Shown here: positions 47,942 through 60,018 of the stretch, piece after piece
Layout: each line of letters opens with the position of its first letter
Position numbering within the stretch: position 1 is the first letter of the stretch
Assembly (NCBI GenBank): GCA_963277665.1
Contig: OY728136.1
Location: 1,971,968,576-1,972,032,575 of the forward strand
DNA from: Viscum album
Taxonomy: Eukaryota; Streptophyta; Magnoliopsida; Santalales; Viscaceae
Direction of reading: 5' to 3'
DNA: 64,000 bases
The notes under the pieces: generated by a model
Told to the model about the DNA's origin: nothing
What the model saw: only the letters and a program-made list of their open reading frames with translations
Databases searched by the model: none
Position numbers and translations under genes: made by a program

Positions 47942-48869
47942 AACTAAGAGAAAAATTACCTATACCAACATTTTGGAACCGTTGGTATAGTTTGCCAAAC
48001 TGCTGGTATAGCCTATACCAATAGTTTGGGAAGTCATTGGGTTATTTTGCGTAGGGAAAGAGCCTTCCCAACGGTATGATGAAAACCAGTGGTAAAGACT
48101 TATCCCAATGTGTTTTAAACCATTGGTATAGGTCTTTCCAAAATATATTCTAATCCAATGGGATAAGTATATATATTAAAAAACGTTCAGCGGAGTTTTG
48201 AACCCACAACCTCCATGTTATATATCAATGACATTACCAATATCCTAGAGTTTCCTTTATCAATATAATTGGATATATATATGTGTGTGTGTAATTTATA
48301 TATTAATTTATTTTATGATATACGTTAAATGAACTTATAAAAAATAAGGTTTTTGATCTCAATGGTTCTCAAAACCATTGTTATAGGCCATTCCCAATGG
48401 TTTGGAAAACCGTTGGGATATGTACACTCTTTCCCAGCAGTTTGTCCAAACTGTTGGGAAAAGTGGCATCAAAGTGTGATTTTCCCAATGGATTTCCTAT
48501 ATTGTTGGGAAAAGTGGCCTCAAAGATGGCTTTTCCTAAGGGTTTTTCCAAACCGTTGGGAAAACCACACCCTTTCCCAACGGTTTTCGCAAACTGTTGG
48601 AAAAAGTGGCCTTAAAGTGGTCTTTCCCAATGGTTTTGCCAAACTGTTGGGAAAAGTGGCCTCAAAGTGGTCTCTTCCCAATGGTTTAGCCAAAACGTTG
48701 GGAAATCCATAATCTATCTCAATGTTTTGGGAAGACCATTGGTAAAAGTGGCCTAGAAGTGGCTTTTTCCCAATGGTTTGGACAATCAATTGGGAAAGGG
48801 GACCTATACCAATGATTTTTAAAAACATTTGGTATATATTCATTGGTATCAGTCAGATTTTTAGTACTG
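47942..48869. mobile_element. Non-autonomous CACTA-type transposon inside the Athila-like RT
   Basis: 928 bp with a 3-bp target duplication ATT (47939-47941 and 48870-48872). The ends are decayed CACTA-like inverted repeats: left AACTAAGAGAAAAATTACC, right complement CAGTACTAAAAATCTGAC, both followed by TATACCA/GATACCA. Both flanks of the interior are filled with palindromic units such as CCCAACGG-TTTTGCC-AAACTGTTGGG, the subterminal repeats of CACTA elements. The ends are confirmed independently: with the element and one ATT removed, the RT remnant reads through in one frame at this point. There is no transposase. Frames of up to 119 codons here (for example 48353-48712) only reflect the repeats. 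Confidence 0.85.
48184..48250 (-). repeat. tRNA-like fragment inside the CACTA-type element
   Basis: The minus strand has an ATTGGTAATGTCATTGA (A-box-like) segment and, about 30 bases on, GGTTGTGGGTTCAAAACTCC, a B-box-like T-arm with one deviation. Layout and wording resemble the tRNA-like blocks at 27124-27270 and 37828-37974. Too short and degenerate for a tRNA gene. Confidence 0.4.
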
Positions 48870-49300
48870 ATTACATAGACCAAAATCAATCATTTTTATA
48901 AAAATATGCTGAATGGATAGGTAAATTTTTTATCTTCTTGATTCTAGGGGGAAATATGTATTTAAAAATATTCTAAATTTCCATGAAGGTAATAATATTG
49001 AAACATACATGCCATAATTTCTAACACATGGTTAATGAAATGTAGTGGAAATTGGTCCTTTCACATGGATTTACTTAGTCGACAATATTCATTAATAACT
49101 ATTCAATTGTTTTTTACACAAGTTGGAACAAATTCATTCCTTTAATTAGACACTATGGTCATTCTAGTTATTTTACGCACATTTTTATCTAGGATAACTC
49201 TTTTAAAATTAGACATGGTATAGATGATCGTATAAATATGAATTTTACTAACATCCAATTTTACAACTTCAGTTAGGGTAGGATTAAACTAACCTTGAGA

Positions 49301-52300
49301 TTTTCTTATTGGTTTAGCTACATAAAATAAAAGTATATGGATAACACTGATTGATGGTATAATTCTATAAATATCAACCAATGTATATCTTATTGAATTT
49401 TTACTTTATCTCAAGAGGATCTCAATTTTTATTCCAATAATTAAGATAGGATGTTAGATAAAAATATTTTAAATTGGCCAATAAACTTATGATAGTAATA
49501 AATTAATTTATATTCAAGTAGTATTAATTATAACACTGGTGGTTTTTGGATTTAGGGAAGATTAAGTTCTATAAAACATTATATTCACTCATATTTATTC
49601 TATATGAAATAATAATAAATAGAAATTAGATTTAGAGAACCATTGACTTTGGTACCTCATAATGAACACACTAATCAATTTAATAACAAAATTTACAATT
49701 TTATTCACCCACACAACACTCAAGACTTGAATGAAAATTAAAATCATCTGGGAGTATAGAAGTGGAAAATTAATTAATTTATGGGTTGATGAGAGATTTC
49801 TGATTGTGTGATTTTCATTTAAGAGATCATCTATTGAATAGATATAATGAGTGGATTCCTCTTCAATGGGGTGTTTAATTATTTCTAAGATAGTAAAATA
49901 TATTATTCATTACAAAAATCTAGGAAGATTATACCATTTTGAACATTTATGATTTCAATTTTTGTTTTATGTGATATAATTCCATGTATGAGAAGAACAT
50001 GGCTTTGAACATAGATGTCTTATATCAAAAGAACATAAAATTCTGTATGGAATATATGAATCACTACTCATTAATAGACATCCTTGATCACTCCCATTAT
50101 GTGTGTGGTACAATGGTTATAATGATTCACAATTATTCTACTTGGTTAAACATACCCAACCTATATAGATGTAAATAATTAGCAAGGAATCACATTAATC
50201 AAAGAACCTAATTCAATCTTTGCATCAGAAAAGAAATTATCCCCTATAGTGCAATGTATCGTAAATGTTTCCATACACTTTCATTTCAATAGAATTGATG
50301 GTTTTATCAAGTCTAAGACATTTCTTCCTTGTACATCACTATAATTCCACATCAGTTTTCACATGTGGGTAAAAATATCATTAAGAATTTTAGTACAATG
50401 AGGAATTTGTTTAACATAATACATGAGGGTAATGTAAACTTGTACCATTTTAAATATATCCATAGTAACTGAATCATTTTTTCATTAGAAATATAATTTT
50501 ATTTAGAGAGTATGTTTAGAAAGGTAAGAGAAATGGTTTGTCTAGTGAAATATTAATTGATAAATTCTCATCTTTTTTATTCCTTCACTTCAGTCATTTG
50601 AATGTAGATAAATAGATATTTCATGATGAGGAAATACTTGATGAATATAATAAATAAACGGAGAATGATATTTTAACAATTATGTTTTATATAACATTCA
50701 TTTTTTTCTTCTTTGGGATTGAAAAGAGGCTGGAATTGTAGTCATTGAGAACATTGAATTTGGATTTCTCTCAATGAGTTGGCATGTTTGCGTAGTTTAT
50801 TTTTTAGGTCTTGTATGGTGAATTCAATAGTTTTTGGGATTATAAGTTATATGTATACACTTGTTTCATCATTTACTCAGTTATAGGCTTGGTATTTTAG
50901 GGGGATGTCAAAAATTCCTTTTTAGTGGTTGTAGATTACTGGGTGGTGGTGCAGGATGACTACTCTACCTCATCTGGTTTTAGTATTTTTGAGGTTGGTT
51001 ATAATACACCCTTCCATAAAGGATTAGTTATCCTTCCACCCACAATAATATTGATAGTATAGTGTATTCTAAATAGATTGGTTATATGGGTGACCAAAGA
51101 ATATTTCCTCACAATTATCAGAAGGATCTATCAGTTTGTGGTGTTTTTAAGAATAATGGGTGTCTCTAGCATAAATACCACAATTAATTAGAGGATGTGG
51201 TTAGGATTTCAATTTGTTAAGTGAAAGTTATTGGAGTAGGGTACTTAATTTTTCAAAAATGTTTTTCCTCATTATTTTCATACTCATAACTCTTCACCCC
51301 ATGGATACATCTTATGGGAACACTAGACTTTGAAACAAACTATTGAGTATTTTTTCCGTGTTCTAAATGAGGTTAATTGAAGTGATTCATGATTTTTTCA
51401 CTATGGAACCACATATGATAACATCAATCATGTTACGATTGATTAGAATAAAACCTTCATAAAATTATTCAATTAAAAGGTTCTCTCTTATTTTATGTTG
51501 AGGATATATTGAACATATCATTTAAAAAATTTCTGAATATTCATGAATGGTTTACACATTATATTTTATTATTCCACAAATTTAATTTTTTTATTAGTTG
51601 TTTGAGATGATATGAATTGTTTTTCAGGAAAATCTAGTCTCATATTCTATAAACCTCTTATTATGTTGTAAACATAGTATATCCAATATTTTTCAGTTTA
51701 TTGTATTGTGAATTTTAATTTCCTATAAATAGAAAAATATTTATCCACATTTTTGTGTTTTAAAATTGAACAAATTTTATGTAATTCCAATTATTTCTTG
51801 TGTGGTTATTCTCTATCAATTATAGGAAATTTATGATATAAGTGAATTATACCAGAATTTAGTTCGATGTTTTGTGCTTCGACTTGTGCATGACTATATG
51901 TTGGATGTATATCAATATCAGTAGAGTGAGTTATTTTATAGTTAGGTTATTTATAGACATGAAATACACATTAATTTTAACTTATATTTTAGTTCTTCAA
52001 GAAGTTGGGTGTATAAGTGTCTCGATGTGTGGTGTTTCATCCTTTGATGAATCGTTTGGTGTGTCTTGGTGTCATTGATGTCAGATCATATCTAGTTTAT
52101 GTTCAAAGGAAAATATTTTCTCCATTAAAGATCATATCAATTATAAGTACTGCAAATGGAATATTTGGAAAATAGTATAAAAATATTGGATGAAAATAAA
52201 TGCACAAATATTTACAAAATACACAATGTTTTCTAAAACAAAATAAATCATAAAAATCACAGAACCCCCTGAAAACAACACAAACAATTTACTATGTTTT

Positions 52301-53000
52301 CTAGAAATATCAAATTTTTTATCTTTATATAGTTTATTTATATTATAGGCCACCTTATAGGATGTCACTCAGTAAATGATGTCGGTTTATAGTGTGTATT
52401 TTAATAAAAATTTATAAAATTGGGAGTGGTTTCAAAAATAGTTTTAAAACTAAAATGACTTAATTTAGATATTTTAATAAATAATAAACTTTTAGATATT
52501 ATTAAACATGAGAAAAAGGGTACATTTTTTTTCAAAACACACATATTAAGTTCATCAATATTATAGAGTAATTTAGGTTTGATTTATGTATTTGTTTTAA
52601 ATTGATTGTAATCATAATTAACTTCCTTATTTTAAATCAATACATGTTGAATCAGATATTGACATAAGAATGGTATATCTAAGGACAATATAATTTTATG
52701 GTATAATAAATTTTAAAGATGATTTAAATATCTATTGTGTGGGGAATAAAAGGATTATAGTGATGTACAACCAGAATAACACAATTCACACAATCAAAAC
52801 ATTACAACGATCAGTTAAAATTAAATAAAATTATAATTAGTTGAATAAAAAAATTCAAACCTATATCAATGAAAGATACATCTGAATGACAAGTTTTTTT
52901 CACAAAAAATCCATCAATCACATAGAAATATTTGTTTTTGGACTCCCTTTAAAATATCGGATGCTCATTCTCAATGAACACTGACCACTTTTCCCCCAAA
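49301..53000. other. AT-rich sequence, probably the upstream part of the Athila-like element
   Basis: Gag, protease and the 5' LTR of the Athila-like element should lie here on the minus strand, but I found no zinc knuckle, PBS or LTR edge. The stretch around 50700-51400 is slightly less AT-rich. Open frames such as 51872-52078 (+) and 52141-52368 (-) are not recognisable. Confidence 0.3.
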
Positions 53001-56000
53001 TGAGTGGAGGAAGAATACCATGTGGATATATTTCTTATTTACACTATCCATTTGAGGATAGGGAGTTGTATATCGCCTATGAAGATGATATGAGCCCTCT
53101 GATTCTGAAAAATTAACTTACTTCATTCCATTTAAAAAAAATTAATTTTCCATGGTTACATTTTATATCCAAACTTATATGTGGTTTTGGGAACCTAGAT
53201 TTCAAGATACCAATTAGACCATGTTTTTAGGATAATAAACTACCTTATCTAAAAATAGAAAAAATACAGATAATTTTTGACAACATATTTGTTATCTCCA
53301 GGTCAAATTTGTTTTTCAGATAAAATAAAATATAGGATATATTTTCCCAATATAGACATAAACATTCGAATTCAAGAATATTATTTTTCATGGACATATC
53401 AATTATTTTAGGTCATATAATGGATTAAATGGGATTCTTTTTCTAAACAATACTTATATTTCAATGAATATCAGATCTTCCGAAAAAATTTATGCTAAAT
53501 TGATTTTCTAGAGTAGCTAAAATGCATGATTTAATCCAAATGTGTTCTTGGATTCGTATGTAGTTTAGCCGATTTTCGTTCAACTTCATTTTGGATATTC
53601 CAAATCACCTCCTCCAACAGATAAATATTATAAACATGATAAATTTACCATTTTAAATTGTATGAAAATAATCTAATTGAAAAAAATTTTATGTGATATT
53701 TTATATAAAATGTGGATATTTCAATCTAAAAATTTCTTATCACAACATTATAATGATGACATAAAATAGTGAATCCCAATGTGAAGAGAATTCTACTCTG
53801 TTAATTATCTGAATATATTCTATTATATAAATATAATTGATTTAATTGAGTTTATAAGTTGATCTATTTAATGTTACATTTTAGTAGAAATTTTTATCTA
53901 AAATATGGTGGATAGTCTCAGTACTTAATTCATACATATTAGTATATGATATGGACATTATGTATATTTTTTAGTAATTTTAGGGTTAATGAGTATCATT
54001 AAATGACTTATTGGATTAGAACAATTTTAATTTCTATTTATTGATGGATCCCTTATTGAATTATATCGATTGTGGTGTTGAATGCTGACATGCTAGGATG
54101 AATTTAGTAAAATGAATTTTGGGGACTAGACGTAATAAATGGAATATTAGAGACGTTCATGATGAATCAGAAACATATGATAATATGTTAGAATACTTAA
54201 GTGATTATTGTATATAAATAGAGGATATATTTCTCATTTAATTTAGGATTACTCATTTTTTAATGTATCTCCTTGGAAAAGTCATATTTATTTGGAAGAA
54301 ATTGTTAATTTACTATTCACCCTAAAATAATCCTTAACAATGTTAATAGTAATCTTCCATATGAGAACATAATTACATGAACATAATGAATACCACTTTT
54401 CTATGGGAAAATTATTTTATCACTTTTATGGATAAAATGAATTAAAGTGGATTAAACAAAGAGTTTATGTATAAAATATTTCCAAAACATGTCTAAATGA
54501 TATTGTTTGAGTGTATATTTTCACTATCCAACCTTATTAATGAATATGGTTTTATATTTTTCATTTTTACATATAAAATTAATTAATATTAATTCTAAAT
54601 AGTTTATAATTCCAACAGTGTCTATATCATCACCAATAAAAGGGAACCAACTCATCCCACCTATCCATGTAAATGAAGCCCTCTAATATGGAAACAACCT
54701 ATGATAATAAAATCTTAATTCTAATATCTATGTTGTTTAGGACCAATTCCTAGAAAATAACCATATTTATAAGTCTAAAGGTGTATAAAAATGATTTTTC
54801 CAATAAATCTATATAATTCAGAATATATTGTTTCTTTTTAAATTTCTTCTATAAAATCCTATAGTTATTATTCAATAATTTTGAAAAAATAACATTAATA
54901 TCTTACGGTTTTTGAAATTTCATTATTATTATTATTTTATAACCCATTTTATTCTCCTTTTCAATATCATCAAAATGAAAATATCATCTAAGTGTGCATA
55001 CAGAGTACCAAATCTCCAAAGTGATGTGTTGTGTTTACCATCAGTAAATATTATTACTAGAAAAAAATGATAAAACAAATAAAAATATTTTATATTTATG
55101 ACATAATTATTATTCATATAAAATAATATATTTTTTCATTCTTCTCATATGGTCTGTTTGATTTTCATAATGTCATGCATTCCTACACATGGAATACTAG
55201 CTAAATGAAAAAATTTCCTTCATTTTTCATCAATTAAATACAAGGATTCTCATAAGAATGGATGTAATAAATAAAAAAGAAATATATTACATATTAAATA
55301 ATGTATATACAGACAATATTCGATCTTTTTTTCTTCTCTGTACATTTAAATATGAAATACGTGTTCTTGAGTTCACATGGACTATCGTTTCCCTGAAATG
55401 TTGTGGCTCATTATTCATGACATCCTTACATAGATGGTTAGGAATATTAATTAAATCATTAATTGCAATACCACGAAAGTTTTTATTATTATAGATTTAA
55501 TTTAATTATATCTCATTGAAAGAAGTCCAATGTACTCATGTTATTTTAATGTTATAAAATGAAATCACTCAAACCCTCCAACATATACACTACCATTCTT
55601 TCAATCACATTATCAATCATATAAAAGGACACATTATGAATAATAATTATGGAATAAAAAATAAATCAAATATTATGAATGTATACATTAAATATAAATT
55701 TAATAATTATGAGTCAGATAATGTATTAATCTATTCAGGTCTGAAGGTAATGTATTTTTCTATAAAATAGTTTTTAATGTATTAATGTAAACACATTTTC
55801 CTCCATACCCATATTCATAGAAATGTTTCAAGTATGTAATTATATATTCCTCAAATATTATTATCAATAACTTAAAATTATCTTTTATTTTCTTAAAAAA
55901 TCATTATAAATGTTTCTTTTAAACATTTATAGTATGAATATTTCATAACATTTTTTCAAACTGTAACTGATTTTTTTTAAAATTATGATTTGATATCCAT

Positions 56001-57636
56001 TTCCTGCCATTATACTCATTATAAGTTATCTAAATCTAAATAAATTTTATCATTATTTAATAAATAATATCATATTTCCATAATTATAATCATTTTTTAT
56101 TTTTTATTATATTTTTATAAATAATGATACTTCATTATATGGTTATTAAAAAATAGAATGAGTTTTCTATATGACTTAAAAGTATGCATTGTGAAGAAAA
56201 ATTGAACTATTAAATTGTTTTTAATGATATGGAATTAGTGGATTATATATGATGAGAGGCGATCAAGATATATCCTAAGATGATGAGTCAACCTGATAGT
56301 TCTCTCCATTTCATTGGGTAATAATGTAGTGTTTAATTTAAAAAAGGAAGGATATAACATGGATGGTAAGTCCTATTGAATTAACTAGGATTTAGTAAAT
56401 GTTAAATGGGTAAAACATGATTAAAAACATCCTATGAATATAATTATCCGTGTTAACAATATTATTATTAAGAATTGATTTTTAGGGAAATATTTTAGAT
56501 TCATGGGGTATAAAATATTTAAATTTGAAAGTTTGTTTTTCACGTTAGTGACATCACGAGATCCCTTATTATATAGTATTAAATTATAGATATTTCTAGA
56601 ATTTTTAATTTATTTCAATTTTTTCATTGAAAAAAGTTCAAATTTTTCACGTCAAAATGTAACATTTATTTTCTTAATGTTTTAATGCGAAAAGTGTAAT
56701 CATTAACTTGTTTTCAGGTTTTTTCAATAACAAAAGATATTCCATTATTTTTATATCCCATTATCAGAATTTTTTTCTCAACCCACCTTTTCAAATTCAT
56801 AAAATTGGTTGTAAATATTTTTATGAATTATTTTCAATTCGACCTCAAAATAATTTAAATTGACCTTTAATAATTCAAGTGTGTCATGAATGAAACAAGA
56901 GTGAAAACCTATGAATCCTAATTGTATGATAATTATTAACACTGTCTATTTATATTCATTAATTAATAAAATTTGTATCCAAATCCTATAAAACTCTAAG
57001 CATAAAATATCATTTTAATTATGAATGTGAAATTTTTTTTAAAAAATGGATAATTATTTGTTCAATATGTTATGAAGTTTTATAGCTGTCCCTTTTTAAA
57101 AATATTGGTGGTTGTCTTGATGAAGTATTAAATTTTCAAATTACATATTGTGGTTGACAAGACCATTAGTCCCATGATGTTTATAATTTCATAGTATAGA
57201 CCTATATTTTAGTTTTAATACATAATCCTAAAATTATTCTTGATAATAATATTTTGATAGTTGAATCATAAATGTTGCCAATCAGAAAAATGGCACGATG
57301 TGAACATACAATTTTATAATCGGATATATATTATTATGTAAGATAGGGCATTGTTCATCCCTATAATTAATTAGTTATAATTTGATTAAATACTAAATAA
57401 GTATGTAGTTTGGAATTTATTTCCATAAAATGAGGATATTGGTGTTGCAGAGTAAGATATATCCCTTGATTTGGGTTCATAAGTATCCAAAGAAACTAAA
57501 TAAAAACCCATATAGTTTTTTAGACTCTAATGATATAAGTTAGGACTTTAATTTTAAAGAGATAAATACTATGGTTGTGACTATTGTGGTCAAGCCTCCA
57601 GTACCAGTAAATTCCCTATTATAGATATGTTACCAC
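53001..57636. other. AT-rich sequence with no supported feature
   Basis: Read on both strands; I saw no conserved protein motif, LTR terminus, palindromic array or RNA gene. It is probably very old transposon-derived sequence. The longest frame (55258-55494, +) has no recognisable content. Confidence 0.4.
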
Positions 57637-59242
57637 TGTAACGCCCCGACCCTAGTTGCCTAGAGTCGGTGCATTATTACATAACATTGGCATGATCACA
57701 AGAAAGATCAAATCTCGAAAGACCGATTGGTTTAGTAGCCTTGGAAACACTAGATATATTCATAAGTTTTACATTACATCATTAAAATGAAAAACTAATA
57801 CAACAACATAATGTTTCCACAATCCACACTATTAACCCCTCATAAAATCCCTGCAGGTCATTCATAACTTACATCTTCTCATCCTGGGAAAAATAAAACA
57901 TAGAAAAGGGGTGAGCTCAAATGCCCAGTAAGGATAACAATATAGCGGAACATTCAAAATAAGCATAAACATTTAAGGCAATGAATTACTAAAACAAAAG
58001 CCTTTTAAAATTGAACTTCAACATAGTATGGCAAAAGTAAAATGAAATAATGCCATTTACTTGTTCACATGGATATTCTACTAATCGAATAATCACATGA
58101 AAAATCAATAACCACTTTCATAATGTTGGAATGCATAATGCCAGACTATCATAACCACATAGCCAAGGCCTCGTGCCAAGACTACAAATAAGATTTTGTC
58201 AAGGCCTTGTGCCAAGACACTAGTTTGTCTCATGAGACCTACCGATGCATCGAGGAGCTATAGCGGGCTCCACCCGTCACTTATTAAGTCCAATGCATTC
58301 CCATATGAAAAGGTTTAAACATAACATAAAAATTCGTATTAAAACTAGCATACGAAATGTCAATAATTTCACCATAAACTATGAATGGTATAAAAATAGC
58401 ACATCCACAGTCAAACATATCACAAAACCTTCAATACAATATATATGTTTTGTATCATAATAAATCAACTTCAAATAATCTTAAAATCCATCAAAGGATA
58501 TTGACATAGATGAAATCAAAATTCTTTTTAAAGAAATATCTCCTTTTATTTTGAAATCATTTAAAATCCATATAAAATAAAACATTTTCTTTGAAAATAA
58601 TCTTATAAGCATGTAGGGAAAGCTTTGAATATTTTATAACGGCGGAAAATAACCGTACCCGCCGTATAAGTTAAAAAAACATTCTTACCTTAATTTTGTC
58701 AAAAAGGTTAAAAAGGACCTTGTTTTGAAAAAGACGAAAATATTCCTTTATAAACCTCTTATAAAAGTCAAACAAGGGTATAAATGACATTAACCCATAT
58801 TCTTGTAAATAATAAATATGTTGTGAAATACATTTCGAAAAAACATGGATGTGGATGATAAAGAAATCCCAGTAGATTATTACGTATAAACAACCTCGGA
58901 TAATGAAGAGATTGTGAAATAACCCTTACCTTGTACTTTTCCTTGGTTGGGGTAGGTTAACATCCTGTATAATAGTGAAATAATTGTTACTAAATTATAC
59001 AAGAATCATATACATTAATATGATATCATATATGATCTTTTAATATTGATTTGATAATAATATCTTAGTATTATCGTCGTTTCGGGTGTTAACTTACTCA
59101 TTTTCTTTATATGTTTTGTTACATAAGTCATGTTTGTTGTATCTTATTCATATCCAGAATGATATCAAGTCCTTAAACATAATTTTTAAATCATTAAATG
59201 ATAATTATACTTGAATGGATACGATGGAGAATGAATCTCATC

Positions 59243-59282
59243 GCGTTCGTGGAGACGGTAGTCCGTACGTACGCACGAACGC
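59243..59282 (-). other. LTR hairpin module 1 (element D)
   Basis: GCGTTCGTG (59243-59251) and CACGAACGC (59274-59282) form a perfect 9-bp stem. The loop contains ACGG (59255-59258), TAGT, CCGT (59263-59266), an inner 4-bp stem, followed by ACGTACG. This is the best-preserved copy in the window. Confidence 0.8.
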
Positions 59283-59433
59283 TATTTCCATTTAATTTTT
59301 ATTTTAAAAGAATCGAATCCAAATGATACATAGGTATATTACTATTCCAGTATAATATAATATTTTATATATGTTACTTAAGTTCATTAACACCATCCTT
59401 TATACGTTCCATGTGTGGTATGAACGAGTCATA

Positions 59434-59470
59434 TCATTTTAAGGGGGCGGTAGTCCGCACTTCCTCAAAT
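59434..59470 (-). other. LTR hairpin module 2 (element D)
   Basis: ATTTTAAGG and CCTCAAAT arms (one bulge) around an inner GCGG (59447-59450)-TAGT-CCGC (59455-59458) stem-loop. Nearly identical core to 23361-23395 in A/B. Confidence 0.7.
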
Positions 59471-59596
59471 GAAATTATCGTATGTATATACAACATGAAA
59501 CGAATAATGGTATGAAATAAAATGGAATTACAGAAGCTTATATATAAAATATATATCATTAATATCATATTTAATTACAGTTCCATCATAATGGCC

Positions 59597-59655
59597 ACCA
59601 TGAGAGGCGGTAAGATGTATTTGAACAATCATCGTTTCACGAGGCGTTAGTTTGC
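59597..59655 (-). other. LTR hairpin module 3 (element D)
   Basis: CATGAGAGGCGGTAAGATG followed by GAACAATCATCG and TTTCACGAGGCG. It shares the GGCGGTA core and the trailing part with 23188-23235 in A/B. Pairing is less regular than in modules 1 and 2. Confidence 0.45.
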
Positions 59656-60010
59656 CATCCACAGAAACATTATGTTCATCATACATTAGATGGAGTTGTG
59701 TGTATGTGTAGTTTGAATCCTTCTTATAACAACATCCTAGTATATTGAGGATACTTGTGTTGTTACAAAAGAAAGGAAATAAAAAGAGTTTGGGGGTTGA
59801 AGAAGCAAAATAAAGGAAAATAATTTAAGAGAAATCGTTACCTTTAATTTAGGTAACTCACTTTGGTTGGAACCAAAGGACTTCTTGAAATGATTTCTTC
59901 CTAAGGGGAAGATTCAAGTAGGAGTAGAGGGATGTGGGGAGCTTAGTTGGGCAGATTTTGGACGAGCCAAGTGGCTTGAGAGGTGTGAGGAATGAGTAGA
60001 AGTGGTCTCC

Positions 60011-60018
60011 TTTTATAA
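60011..60018 (-). promoter_or_regulatory. LTR core promoter TATA box (element D)
   Basis: The minus strand reads CTTCTCCCTTATAAAAGGAG, the same core as in the C LTRs. It places U3 at about 61224-60020 (1.2 kb), half the U3 length of element C. Confidence 0.75.

Larger units (their letters stand above)
45900..49300 (-). pseudogene. Athila-like Ty3/gypsy pol remnant: RT, RNase H, integrase (split)
   Basis: Minus-strand similarity runs in pol order. RT from ~49300 has RLNPTLTEVVK, later NEFVPT, then the GLCN block next to 48873; it resumes at 47941 with FMNVFMDDF, the catalytic box with both Asp (47847-47880), and IVYG. RNase H/tail is at ~47600-47090 with LLEFDLEYQD. The integrase HHCC region (~46960-46720) has the GHIGSQ block. 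The core (~46620-46300) has SWGIGYIG..SFG, FDYITKW and VTTAYHP. Its C-terminal part (~46150-46070) has LHLPIKIE..YWAIRKLN, all patterns of the Athila/Tat branch, distinct from the chromoviruses elsewhere here. Stops are frequent, so it is dead. A CACTA-type element (47942-48869) interrupts RT. Confidence 0.8.

Noticed and set aside
48353..48843. 119- and 107-codon frames on opposite strands
   Set aside because: Both are translations of the palindromic CCCAACGGTTT repeats of the CACTA-type element.
47950..48850. Repeat-spacer look of the CCCAACGGTTT array, considered as a CRISPR
   Set aside because: Units are themselves palindromic and irregularly spaced, spacers are near-identical to each other, and the context is a plant transposon.
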